From Diplosphaera chodatii (taxonomy: Eukaryota; Chlorophyta; Trebouxiophyceae; Prasiolales; Stichococcaceae), in assembly GCA_032358165.1 (NCBI GenBank), contig JAALGY010000041.1, positions 2,046,001 through 2,110,000 on the forward strand: a stretch of 64,000 nt of DNA. Reading direction: 5' to 3'. This document shows positions 1 through 11,508 of the stretch, piece by piece. The position numbers and the translations under genes are program-made. The notes beneath the pieces are model-generated. The model saw nothing but the letters and a program-made list of their open reading frames with translations, made no database searches and had not been told where the DNA came from. How positions within the stretch are numbered: position 1 is the first letter of the stretch; each line of letters starts with the position of its first letter.

Positions 1-231
1 TGCGATGGCTGTGGCATGCTGCAAAAAGACATATTGCTGACATCCTCTGGACCGTGAGTGATGCACATCCTACCCTGCACACACAGAGAACGTGCGCTGG
101 CGGCTGTGAAGATCAGCCAGGAGGACGTGGGCATCATCGCCACGGAGTTTGAGGTCGACAAGAAGAAGGCGGAGCTGCGGTTGCGGGAGCGCGACGGCAA
201 CGTAGTGGCTGCTCTAGAGTCGTTTTTGTGA
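1..231 (+). CDS. HYPK: HYPK-like protein, C-terminal end (partial)
   Basis: The 3' end of a gene that begins outside the window. The last exon is 87-231, preceded by an acceptor at 85-86, and ends with TGA 229-231. It encodes ERALAAVKISQEDVGIIATE and then a helical stretch ending in VVAALESFL. This matches the NAC-alpha/UBA-like C-terminal domain of Huntingtin-interacting protein K and its plant orthologues, which have the same AAVK-x-DV-II spacing and a terminal AL-x-x-L. HYPK partners the NatA N-terminal acetyltransferase on ribosomes (family knowledge). A GTGAGT donor at 54 suggests a preceding exon running from the window edge to 53 with an intron 54-86; the reading frame there is plausible but unverified. 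Confidence 0.75.
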
Positions 232-1034
232 TGCGCGGTGGCTGACACCCAACCAGCCTGATGCCTGTGCGAGCAGTTGACGTTCGCATAACATTGCTTT
301 GCAACATTCAGGTGTACCGCACCTTACTCATGCACACAGTAGCCTGTTTGTCGATGCCAATACAGTCGGGAATGCAGTCGGGAATGCAGCGCAACGGTGT
401 GGCGGAGCAAGTGCTGAGTGAAGGTCCTGCCAGAGGTGTCATCAGCAGGAGCTCGAGCGACCTCGATGATGCACTACTTCGCGCCTGTGCGCCATGTGGC
501 AAGGTATCTGAGCAGTGCAAGCGCGGGGCACACCTGACGTCAGCCGTGTCGTCAGAACTGAAATTACACATTGCACCCCCTAACCAAGATCGCGCGTCAG
601 GTTCGCTACGTGTGCAGTGCCCACGGCCGCAGACGCATCGCATCGTCAAGTCACGCAGCCTGAGTCGTTGCGCGTGGGTTTCGAGGCTCCACACGCCCTG
701 TCCTGCATCAACACATTCCAGCGCTTGGCCGGCAGTAATGAGACCAGACAGCGTCGCAGCGGTTGCACCACGGCTGTTAATGACATCGTGACGAGGCATC
801 GCATTGTCGGTGCGGCTGGCTGGACTCTGCTGACAAACTCCTCGGATGTCAGTACCAGGAGAGGCAGTGCAAGCTGGCCACGCGGGCGACTGTGGCGCTC
901 ACCAGATATGAAGGCAGGCTGAACCTGCATCCTGGAGGACGTAAGGGCGCTCCTTCCTGCTTGCCGGGCGTGCTACCCTGCGTCGTAACTGAGGCCCATC
1001 AGCTGGCACTTGACAGTGGTCAGCCGCTGGCCGC
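232..1034. other. Intergenic region, HYPK to kinase gene A
   Basis: About 800 bases. Open frames on both strands overlap each other and show no recognisable motifs or consistent splice logic, so I call no gene. There is a short tandem repeat of a 12-base unit near 363-386. The region presumably carries the promoter of kinase gene A. Confidence 0.5.
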
Positions 1035-4000
1035 ATGGGCTCCTGCCTCAGCAAAGGAGAGCCTGGTGCTCAGCAAGCGGCCCCGAACAACACGAACGGC
1101 GTCAATCACCACGAGGCAGTCCATGAAAAGGTGCAGCCGCTGCCAGCAGGTGCTGCTGTGGCAGCAGATGCACACCTACAGTCGGCAGCGCAGCCCAACG
1201 GCAACGTCGCGAAAGCTCCAGCACCTGCAGATCCCGCTGCACCTGCGACAGCTGCCCTGCCGGCCGAGCGTGCAGCTGATCCGGCTGCTGATGGCGGCAG
1301 CAAGCCAGACGCCGCAGCCACAGCACAGGCAGCAGTATTGGATGGCAACCCTTATCTGTCCAGCCAGTTCGGGCCTCCTCGCCCCTCATTTCAGGTTCAT
1401 CCAAAGCAACATCTTACAATGGACCACACGGATGATGCACAAGGGCATACGGCGGTCAGCTGACATATGGTGTGTGCTCCGGTCCAGGATGAGCGACTTG
1501 CAGTTGTCAGGGCCATCAAGGAGTCTGCCTCCAAGCATGATCCAGACATAGGTACGACGGTACTGCGTTGCCAATCTCATCAAGTGAGTGTTGGTTGTGT
1601 GCATCTTGCTGGTCCGGCAAGCAACATCCCTTGATGGTCAGCAGCGCTGTTGCAGCCAACGTGCTGGAGCTGGCGCTGTCCATATTCGGCACGGAGTCGG
1701 CTGTGGTCACGCTGGTGGAGCAGGTGACAAGCGTGGCAGCATCTGCGTCACACTCGCCGACTTGATATCACCTGCATGCAGACCTGCACTGCTGTGCACC
1801 TGCTGTGGCTGCCAACCATCAGGTTTGCTGCTCCCACAACAGGATGACTTCACAGTGCACTCGGCAGCGGGCAAGGTGGGCGGCTTCAAGGGCGCCGCGC
1901 TGCCATGGCTCATCGGCATGTGTGCATACACAATGACGCCCGCGATCCACGAGGTGCTGGTCGTCGAGGACATGGCCGCGGATGCGCGCTTCAACTTCAT
2001 GTGAGAATAGGCGCATGCAAATGGATCGAGCATGCTGTTCGCAATCCTGGGACTGTTTCTGAATAGGTGTGCATGCCATGCTAGACGTTTCATGGAGTGC
2101 ATAAGACCAATGACATGGCATGCCACGTTTTAGGGCACCTTACCAAGATGGCTGCACCTGCAATGCAGGGAGCGCGGTGGCTTTGAGCGCTTTTATTGCG
2201 GAGCCCCGCTGGTGTCTGCGAATGGCCACCGCCTTGGGACGCTCTGCTTGGGCGGCTCACGGCCGAAGGAGATCAACGCACACGAGGCACGCTGTCACGC
2301 CAGCGTCACTGCTGCTGCTGGTCCTGGGATCTGCTGTGTCAGGATGCTCATGTGGCTTCATGCATGCAGCACTTTGCTGCGCCCCCCTACTTTCTTTCAA
2401 GTACCCTAGGGTCTGCATGCATTTGGTCGATGTCAATTGCACTGTCTGGCGCACAGGATATTTCTTGAACGAACGTAGGGTCTGCATGCATCCGATGTAT
2501 GCCATCCGATGTATGCATGATTTGGCACACGGGATGTGTCATCACCAAATCTGTTGATCCATGCAGGTGGGTGTGCTGTGCAACATGGCGGAGCTGGTGG
2601 TGCGGCAGCTGGAGAAGGCCTGGGCAGCGGAGCAGCTGCAGAAGGCGCAGGACGCCAACAGGCAGCTGGTGAGGGCTGCCCCCCGGGCTGTGCTGCTTTG
2701 CTGCCTCATGCCTGCCTTCCTCGGGCATGTGTTGCGTACCCAGCATGGTTTTACCAGGCTTGTGCTGACGATGGCCCCGTCTACAGTGGACATGGCTGAT
2801 GATGTTGGTGTGCTGGCTGCGTCATCAGGAACGGTCTGCCAGTGCCTATGAGCAGCCTTTCTTGTTTGTGGAGATTGGGGACAAGGAGGGCGAGTGGGAC
2901 ATCATCTTCTCCAACACACGCGCCACCCAAGTGTCAGGTGCAACGATGTCCTGTGCCCCGCCGAGGACCTCAGCGCACCCTGAAGATGTGCTCAACAGTG
3001 TGTGCAGCAAGCACTAGTTGTAGGTGGTCATGCGGGTCTTGCTCTCTTGCAGGCTCTTCAGTGCCGGTGGGCCAGCGCAAGCCATTCTGGGATGTTGTCA
3101 CCTCTGCTGTCGGCTCTTCGGTGTGTTGCAGCACACTGCAAGTGAACTGAGACTGCATGCATGTGCTGATGTAGGCTGCTGCACTGGCTTATGTACCTCT
3201 TGGCACTGTGAAGCCGGCACTGTTCGGCCTGGGTTTGACGTGTCACACTGTGCTGCCAGACGCCGTGGTCGCCGTTCCAGAGCGCTATTGAGCGTGGCGT
3301 GCGCTTCACAGTCACAGGCAGACTCAGTGGCGGTACCAGCATGTGGTACCTGCACTTCCGGTGGGTCCTCAGGGACATTGGAGCAATCAGTGTATATATG
3401 AAGCCTGCATTGCCAGCGAACATGCCTCGCATTGCACTGCCTGATGTCTAGTCACTGTTGCTGATGCGCATCAGCGTTGGTATCTGTCCTTGATGCAGAC
3501 CCACCTCACCATGACAGTGGCCTGAGTGCTGTGCACGTCAACTGCAGGCCAGCAGCAAAGGACTCCTTGGACCCAGAGTCTGCGATGGTCGGCATCCCGG
3601 CACATGTGCACCCTGGTGACCAGAGTAGCGGCTCCCGGTTCTATGTGGTGCAGCTGGCCGAACACCAGGAGCCCTCTGCTCACGATGCAGGCAGCCGGCA
3701 GGACGTCGTCAGGTGGAGCTCGTGCAAGTGCTCATGATCCGGCATGTAGTATCTTTTCGACCATTGCTTCAGGCCATCGAGTGTCCATGTTGTGCAGCAA
3801 TCATGCATTTCCATGTACCCTTGTATGTGTGCCAAGGGCTTGTATGGATAACAGCCCACCTCAGAGCAAGGGTATCGCCGTCAAGCACTGTTTGGATTCA
3901 TGATCACCAATTCCTATTTCATCAACAGCGCGCTCATGGACACCGGCGGGGGAAGCGGGCCGTTCACTGCGCTGGTGCCCGCAGTTGTGCCAAAGGAGTT

Positions 4001-6217
4001 TGAAGGTCTGGAGCTGGGGCCGCTGCTGGGCAAGGGCTCCTACGGCCGCGTGTACCGCGGCGTGTATCACGGCGAGAATGTTGCTGTGAAGGTGAGGTCG
4101 TTTAGCAGGGAGCCTGTGCTTCAGGAGTGTGCACGACCAGCACACACACGCCTAGCCCTGCTTTCGGAACATTGTTGGGTCTGTCGATGATGTGAATGGC
4201 ACCTTCCGTGAGTTTGCGACAGCCACATAAGGGACTACTCCGGTTTGCAGATCATGGACACCGAGAAGGTGGAGATGAATGAGAATGGCGAGCCTCTGGA
4301 GGCGGTGCTGACCGGTACCAAGCGTCACCCGGCCCTGGTCAGCACCATCGCCTGGTGAGGAGCGATGATAACCATGGCCTTGCCTTGTGCTGTCGTGTAT
4401 GCCTGCAGCATGACTGAGCAGCACACGCTTACTCAGCTCACATGTGAGATGGATCTGTTTTGTCAAGCATGCTGCTTGTGCAGCATGGTCGAGCCGTCAT
4501 TGCATGTGCAGACCACCATTGCGTGTGCAGATGCGCAGAACCTGGCCAAGCGGCAGCACAGCCAGCATATGAGCAACGTAGCTTCGTCCTATATTTGAAG
4601 ATGGGGTGGCAGTCCAGTTTTCACGCTGCTTGTCTGCAGGACGGTCACGTCGCCGCCGCTTCCCTACCCGGGTGAGGACGCGCACCAGGAGGCAGAACGG
4701 CTGAAGAAGCTGCCACCCGGCGGGTCGCAGACGTGGCTCCTACTAGAGTTCTGCGACAAGCCCTGCTTGCAGGTGACACCTGCGATGCATCCGAAACCTG
4801 TTGTCCGTTTTCGGTTAGGACATCAGTTCCATCCAGACCTGTGAATTGCTTGCCTTTGTTCCATCTCAATGATCAGTGTCAGTCTCCTGGCAGCTGTTCC
4901 TGATTTGTTAGGGTATAGTCCTGGTTTTCTGCAGGATGCCGTTGATCGAGGACTGTTCAGGACAAAGGATGCAGCCGGCATCGCCAAGCAGACCAGCCCG
5001 CCTGACATGGAGGCCATCTGCCGCACGGCGTACGACATTGCTCGTGGCATGGCGCACTTGCACTCCCAAAAGGTCGTGCATGGAGGTAGGGCCTGCTCTT
5101 GCTCTGAAAAGCATCGTAAAGCAGGTACAAGTATCGTGACATCTCGTGCATAGTCCGCACACCTGCCTACTAGCAGAGGAGTGCACAAAAAGTTGAGCGG
5201 ATCTCAGGTCTGTGTCAAGGCATCATCATCGAGTCCTCTGCTGCATGCCTGCAGACCTGAAGGGCGGGAACGTGCTGCTGAAGTCTGCGCAAAACTCCCG
5301 GGGCTTCGAGGCCAAGGTGGCAGACTTTGGGCTGGCACGCCAGCTGGGCATCGAGTCGCGGGTGCAGTCCAACAAGTACGGCACCGTCACGCACTGCCCG
5401 CCCGAGCTGCTGCTGAACGGCACCGTCAGCAAGGTAACAAGCACTGCATGTCCTGTTCGTTCAGCCACTGCTAATGTCTACTGTCTGCACTGCGGGCACA
5501 TTCCTGCATCGTGCAACGGTGGCTGGCAGATGCGAGCATCCCTGCTGCCTGGGTGCCGAGAAGTGCATGGCTGTTCGTCACCCGCATCATGCCCCCGCGC
5601 AGGCAGTGGATATCTGGGCGTTTGGCGTGATGTTATGGGAAATGTTCCACGGCACGCGCGCCTGGGCCGGCCTCACGCACCCCCAGGCACTCACTCAGCT
5701 CCTGCACTATCATGCATAGTGCATTCATGATGTCTGTAGCACTAGGCAGGCAAGGGGGTCGTTTGGTGTGGTGGCCGGCGCCGAGCTGCAGGCAATCTCA
5801 CTCTGCAGGTCATGCATGCGATCGGCATCGCGGGCAAGCGGCTGACGTTCGACCGCTCAGACGCGCTGCCGGCGCACGAGACGTACTTCGAGCTGGCCGA
5901 GACGTGCATGGCGCGCGACCCCGACAAGCGACCCGACTTTGATGCCATGCAGCTGGTGAGCCTGCTGTCGGATCGCACTGTGGGCGTCTCTCCCCAAGAT
6001 CTCTTGCAGGCGAGCAGGCTTTGCCACGTTTGCTGACAGCAGAACTGGGCACATGTGCTCGCCTGCCAGGATGCAGTCACCTCAACGGTGCGGGCCATAA
6101 AACGAGATGTCTGGTGTGCAGGTCCTCAAGTTATCGGCTGAGGCGTGGTGTAAATTGAAGCTCGGCCCAAATGGAGGTACTTTTAGGGTTCAAGGTCTAC
6201 AGTATGCATTCAGCTAG
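1035..6217 (+). CDS. Predicted N-myristoylated GAF-PAS protein kinase (gene A)
   Basis: Exons 1035-1394, 1488-1551, 1656-1723, 1843-2000, 2169-2286, 2567-2668, 2829-2937, 3053-3141, 3260-3360, 3548-3712, 3929-4091, 4251-4354, 4640-4772, 4935-5085, 5255-5433, 5603-5686, 5809-5955, 6122-6217 give 796 codons plus stop. The N-terminus MGSCLSKG fits N-myristoylation (Gly2, Ser6) with a palmitoylatable Cys4, followed by an Ala/Pro-rich linker. Residues about 121-256 form a GAF domain (FYCGAPLVSANGHRLGTLC). A PAS-like sensor follows to about 400. The kinase domain has P-loop GKGSYGRV at 479-486, Lys499 in VAVK, a catalytic loop HGDLKGGN at 627-634 with Gly replacing the usual Arg of HRD, and DFG at 652-654. 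It resembles plant/algal TKL kinases. Introns 2287-2566 and 5687-5808 use GC donors. Their placement is supported by paralogue gene B, whose matching exons have identical lengths (118 and 84 nt). Ligand and substrate are unknown. Confidence 0.88.
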
Positions 6218-7175
6218 GTTATGATCAGTGAATGGGCTAGGTTGATATCACTGAGAGAGCCCCTCGGTGCCTAACGGACTAACACCTTTCTGTGGAATGC
6301 GGTTGGGTAGGAGCCGCGCCACGGAGTCTTGTGGACAATGACTGCACACGCTGCGTCGGTTGAGCTGGCCGAAGGCGTCACCAGCATTGCCTCAAGTGAT
6401 GTCCGGAGGACGGGCTTGTGACGCAGCTATCGTGATGTGCATGATTGGAAATTCAGTGGAAAACCAGCGAAGAGAGGCAGCCAGCCGGTGGCAGAGCAGG
6501 AGGCAGCAGTATGTGCGACGTAGCCAGCAAGGATTGTAGGTAAGTACTCCAGCACTTGGGCTGCATACACTATTCGGGGCACCTGTGACCAGCTTAGGGT
6601 ACCGCAGCAATCGATCATTCTTACACCGAGCATTGGCTCCAGGCTAGCACACTACTGCTGATGGCAGCACATCAGACATGCAGCCGTAGTCCGTATTCGT
6701 CACAAATGGAGCTAGGCTGTTACCTTTGCGTGCCATTGCAGTCGTCTGTGGATAGTCAGTCAGGACTTTGGTTTTGAGAGGGTGCTGGCTGTGCCAGTCC
6801 CGTGAAGCATATTCACCGCAGTTAGCAGTGGTGGCGGAGGCAGACAGTACTGTGATGGGCGCTTGCCACCTTGCCGCCTGGTAGGCCTATCCTGCCCTAC
6901 AGAGCATGATGAAGCCTTGGGCACACCCTGCCGGCGCACAATGATAACCCAAGGCCATCTGCGACGTTCGGTTAGTTGATTGGGACTGGTTGGGACTGCA
7001 GTTGGCTGGTGGAGTCGTACTTGCTGGCTCGTGGCTCCACTAGCTGCATCCTGTGTTGTCGGACTTCCATCACAGGAGGCAGCATGCTGGCAACCTTGGG
7101 CAGAGCCCAGCTTCCCTGATCTGCTTACGATCAGTGCATTCAGAGTGCTGGCTGTGTCCACACCCATACGTGGGC
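6218..7175. other. Intergenic region, kinase A to EamA transporter
   Basis: About 960 bases with no frame showing a recognisable domain or a set of compatible splice sites. It holds the 3' end of kinase A and the upstream region of the transporter. The transporter frame stays open upstream to 7053, so its start could lie before 7176. Confidence 0.45.
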
Positions 7176-10100
7176 ATGCGCTACGCGCAGTTGCTTCAAT
7201 GTAGGTGCATCCGTGATCTTAGGCCATCACAGCTGGGTCCACGACGTGCAGGCCTAAGATCGTATGTCTCTACAGCACTGTCATCGGTTAGATTCTCATC
7301 GAATCCTACCACAGCACACGGCACAGCGCATGCACGACTGCGCAGCGGCACTCCATGCCAGCGAGCGGATCAGCAGCGGTCTGTGCTCAACCGCGTGCAG
7401 CAGCGCCGTGGGTGCGGCACGGTAGGCCGGCGCGGGTTGATGGTACAGGGTCGCAGCGAAGCGACCGACGACAGCCCACAGATACCCAGCGCTGTGCCGG
7501 CAAAGGACATGCCAGATGATGGACAGAGCGCAGGAAGCACAACTGGCGATGACATGAGTTCCGGCCCCGGCTCCACGCCGCTGCAGCGGCCGCGCTTTGC
7601 TGTGCCGGGGCAGCTCATCATCCTGACGGTAGCGCTGCTCTGGGGCACCAACCCGCCTGCGCTGCGGTACCTCTACGCTTCTGACGGTACAACAGACTTG
7701 GCCCGATCCACATGGATGAGCCTCACTGCTTGCAAGTTTGCCTCTGCATTTTCACATTGCCTGCTGCCTGGTGCTCTCTGTTAACTGCAGCAAAGGTGCG
7801 AAGTCGAGGGCTCTGCCCACTGCAGGTCCGCCCTCCCCCGCCGCGCTCGCTGGGGTGCAGGCGACCGCCGCTGCGGCGCTGCTGCTGCTCCTCAGCGCGG
7901 CGCGCAGCCGGCTGCAGGGCGCCGGCAGCGGCGGCCGGCAGGGCGACGGCAGCGGCCGGAGCCTGGCCGACGGCGGCGGCGGCAGCGGGCAGCGCGGGGG
8001 CGGGGCAGCAGCGGGGCAGCCACCGCCCCGCCGCTGGAGGCGCGACGAGCCGTCCGACCTTGCGGATGCGGATCCAGAGGCGCCGGACCCAGAGCGCAGG
8101 GACCCGCAGCTGCAGCGGCTGATAGACCTGGAGCCCGCGGGCAGCGGCGGCAGCCCCTCCATCCGCAGGTCCGTCTGCCCTTAGCTGGACTACCCTAACC
8201 TGTGAGGTCAGTCAGCAGACCTTGTAAAATATCTGCCATCGGGCATACGATCCGTGTTGGCCATGCTGCACCATCACCTTTCCTGTGGTGTTACCGCAGG
8301 CGGCATAGCCTCAGCATTGAGCGTAGCCCAGATGTCGATGGCGGTGCGGGCAGCCGAGTGATGTCGCTGAAAGGAGCGCTCAACTCTTCAACAGATCGCC
8401 TGCTGCTTGCAGGTGCCGAGGTGAGGTTTGATAATCCTTGTTGCTAGTGCAGTGTGCTGCACCCACATTGGCCGCACTGCATCACACAAGCACGCGCATC
8501 AGCATGCAGCTGCTTGGCATGCGACCACCATCAACCCTTGCAGCTGATGTTGAGCTGTGTCATGGTCAACCACAAGGTGGGCGCCTGGGGCTTCCTGGCT
8601 AATGCAGCAACTGTGTCGGGGTTCCAGAACACAGCGGCGTCCCGCGGCGCCTTCCTCATCAGGCTGTCTGCCATTCTCACGCCCCTGATCGCAAGCCTAG
8701 CAGGTAAGCTAAACACGCCAAGGGGGTTCATGCTGCAGACTTGCTTGCCATCTCTCGGCGAGGTTGACACGGCAAGGTCATCTTTAAATCCCGGGTGTGC
8801 AGGCGAGAGCATTTCGCTGCGAATCTGGGGGGGCTGCGTTGCCGCGCTGGCGGGCGGGGTGCTGATGACGCTTTCGCACTCTGGACCGGACGCGACGAGC
8901 GCCTTCAGCGGTCTCGCAGCGGGGGACGCCCTCCTCATCGTGGCAGCCCTGCTGTGGTCCGTCCAGGTGCGAAGCTCAGAGCTGCTCTTTCTGATGGAGA
9001 CCACCAACAGTGAGCTGGGGTCAGTTCCTCGTGCATCAGGCCATGGGTCCCCCCGATACCATGCATGTACCAGCTTTGCTACATGCATTTTGCTCATCTT
9101 TGCAGTTGTCATTCACAGGGTATGGTGTCACAGCAGTAATCGCTCTTGCAGTGCCTGCTCGCCTCGTGAGTTTGAAGAGGCTGGTTGTAAACTGCAGACG
9201 GTGCGCCTGGGGCGGCATGCCATGAAGTTTGAGCCGCTGGCGATGGCTGCGGCATCCATGACGGCCATGGCGGTGTTGTCGGATGTGTGGCTGGCGGCGG
9301 ACATCTCCTCAGCCGTCCTCAGCGGCAAGTCAGCCGACAGCGTGTGGGCTGGCTGCAGGTACAGTGCTTCGAGGGGCATTGCAGCCCACCAGTCGTGATG
9401 ATGGTGTGTCCAGTCTGCAGCGCCATGAGAATCATGCTATGGTGTGTCGTCACAGTAAACCATGAATTCATCTGCTGCCCTTGGCCAGAGCCAGTAGGAC
9501 ATCCAGAGGTGCGGGCTGCAGGTGTGTCGACACTGTGACAGGCCCTTTTATTTTCCCCATCTGTGTGCCCGTCTCGTGACGCAGGGTGCCGCTCAACTGG
9601 GCGGTGATGCTGTGGCCGGCGGTGGCGCCCTGGGGCGCGGGGCAGGCGCTGCAGGTCGCCGGCCAGAGCATGATCTCCTCGTCCCAGACGCAGGTGCTCA
9701 ACTGAACCGGCCACAGTTTCCGAGCGCACGCGAGCTGGCACCAGGCGCAGGTCTGCGCAGGTCTGCTATGTTGACCAGTTGGGCGGGGTGCTTGTCTTGT
9801 GGTCCGGCACTGCATCCTGCACCACCCCTGATCCAGCTGCCATACGGGCCATGCGCACTAGGACTGTATGTGGTAATCTGTGGTAATCCCGCGTGGCTCC
9901 GGGCCCAGATCCTGATGGCGTCGGACCCGCTGTGGGCGACGCTGTTCGCGGGGGTGCTGGGCGCCGCGGAGCAGGACCTGGGGCCCGCCGGCTGGGCGGG
10001 CGGAGGCCTCATCATTGCGGTGAACTATCGAGTTCCCTTGCGAGCTTAGTATGATGGCAAGCTCAACATGATAGAGTATAGAATTTGTCCATCACAAGAC

Positions 10101-10201
10101 TTCAGGAATGCTGAATCATTCATTGGCTCCAGGGCGCGGTGCTGGCGGGCACAGGCGGCTCGACGCCCCACGGCCAGCGGCCGCCGGACGAGCTGGAGTG
10201 A
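7176..10201 (+). CDS. EamA/DMT-family transporter, probably plastid-targeted
   Basis: Exons 7176-7686, 7826-8168, 8300-8420, 8544-8703, 8803-8966, 9198-9358, 9585-9693, 9909-10019, 10133-10201 give 582 codons plus stop. The first about 140 residues are Arg/Ser/Ala-rich with few acidic residues, like an organelle transit peptide. ATG 7176 was chosen because the targeting-like run starts there; an in-frame ATG at 7053 is an alternative. TM1 is around residues 143-166 (ALLWGTNPPALRYLY). Residues about 197-325 are a Gly/Arg/Ala low-complexity loop. The EamA signature then continues with GAWGFLANAATVSGFQNT and ASRGAFLIRLSAILTPLIAS, and a second EamA half ends near LIIAGAVLAGTGG. Substrate unknown; the family exports metabolites or amino acids. 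The long hydrophilic loop after TM2 is unusual for a DMT protein. Confidence 0.85.
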
Positions 10202-10534
10202 ATGCAGCTCGCCTTGTTGTAGCACTGTAGTAGACACATGGCAGGGCTGCTGCCCACATTGGGCGTGTATATGACCATACATGTTGGAGCATCTGCCGGG
10301 CTGGTGCGACTGCACGGAGTGCATACAGGAGCTTTTCATCTGGACTTTGTCTAGACTGTTCATTCAGATGAACCGGCCTTGCATCTGTATGGGCCCGTGC
10401 GTGTACAATCAATTGCAGTCAGCGAAAACGCTATGTTGGACAGATGCCTAGGTTGGTTTGGCGGCTGAGTCTTTGCATCCGCACAGCTACGCATTGTTGT
10501 GAAACCTTGAGGTTGGCTGGTGGGCGGGCTGGCA
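10202..10534. other. Convergent intergenic region
   Basis: The 333 bases between the stop codons of the EamA gene (+) and the DUF427 gene (-). I see no gene or clear poly(A) motif in it. Confidence 0.5.
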
Positions 10535-11508
10535 TCAAGACACCTGGACGCCGTTCCAGAAGGCATAGTAGCCCTGCGCAGCAAGCCACATGTGGTCAGC
10601 ACAGTCTGCAAATGCCAGTGACGTCGACGCACTGCTCGGCGCTAACAGATGTCGGGCCCACCTTGATGTTCTCGGCTGCAGACTTCGGCGTAGCATAGTA
10701 CCACGCGGCGTCCTTGTTTACGTTGCCGTCAACCTACGAGCAGAACACTGCTTCTGTACCCTCAGCTGGTGCAGTTTGCACACGGGCGCGCTGCAGTGTC
10801 AGGAGCTTACTGAGCGTGCGCCAGCCATAAATTCCTCGGCACTGGACATCTGCAGCAACTAGCATTTGACGCAGGGGCGCACCTCGACGGACTTGTAGTT
10901 CGCCGTCCCCTTCCTGGTAAATCAAAAGGAGCTCTGTTGGTTTCGGCTAAACATGATATGAAAAACATAATTAAAACTGGAAACAACGGTACACAAAACC
11001 AAACTTTTTGCTGAGCTAGTACCAGCCACAGACTGTCGTCTTGCCGCTGTCCTGCAGACACACTGTGCAGGTCAGTACCAAGACGTCCATCTTTAAGTCA
11101 TCGTGAAGTTAGCTGTGTCAGTTCCATCAGGACCACCTTGAAGTACTCCTGCTTGATGGAGTCGGGCGGGAAGTAGTGGTTGCCTGCATCAGAGCATGGT
11201 GTGGTGTCATGCCCTGGCACTCCACTCAGCATGCAACTCCTGCGTTTCAGTGCATGCACGGAACATAGTTGTGACGATGACGCTGTTTTGAGGCATGCAA
11301 CACAAGGATGTCAAGGCGAGATGCCATCGATTGAACTCACCCTCGACCTTCTCGGTCTTGTCACTCTCCGCCAGCACCCTCCCATCTACATGGTTCCACA
11401 AAGCACCCCATGAAGTGCAGGCGTGAACGTACTCACCACCACAAGCAGCATTTCGGGATAAATTGCGTCTCAAAGGCGCTGCAGCTCACTCCAGGTGGCC
11501 TTCACCAT
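10535..11508 (-). CDS. DUF427 (NTP_transf_9) family protein
   Basis: Seven tiny exons on the minus strand: 11508-11490, 11385-11341, 11183-11137, 11051-11023, 10913-10883, 10733-10662, 10573-10535, giving 93 codons plus stop. The protein starts [18 protein letters not shown], continues through [35 protein letters not shown] and [20 protein letters not shown], and ends [12 protein letters not shown]. That covers the complete DUF427 fold (Pfam PF04248), whose biochemical role is unknown. All phases agree. The usual CPWKG of the family reads CGWKG here. Intron 4 (11022-10914) is mitochondrial nad1 sequence and is listed separately. If it were retained, translation would stop at a TAG two codons past the exon end. 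Confidence 0.9.
10914..11022 (-). other. nad1: Intron derived from mitochondrial nad1 (NUMT intron)
   Basis: On the minus strand this 109-nt intron reads, from its first base, as NADH dehydrogenase subunit 1: [20 protein letters not shown] followed by [16 protein letters not shown]. This is the highly conserved ND1 segment ending just before the Glu of DLPE. The donor GT is the first two bases of the Val codon and the acceptor AG comes from the Pro codon plus the first base of the Glu codon. Codon choice is AT-rich, unlike the flanking GC-rich exons. The flanking exons join in phase to give GWKG, as DUF427 requires, so the fragment must be spliced out. I see no further nad1 sequence on either side. 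Confidence 0.9.

Noticed and set aside
8531..9112. Minus-strand open frame of 193 codons
   Set aside because: It is exactly antisense to EamA exons with clear conserved motifs on the plus strand.
10807..11061. Minus-strand open frame reading through nad1-like sequence as if it were a protein-coding gene
   Set aside because: The nad1 similarity covers only 10914-11022 and the flanking frame is not ND1. The DUF427 exons on both sides splice it out precisely.
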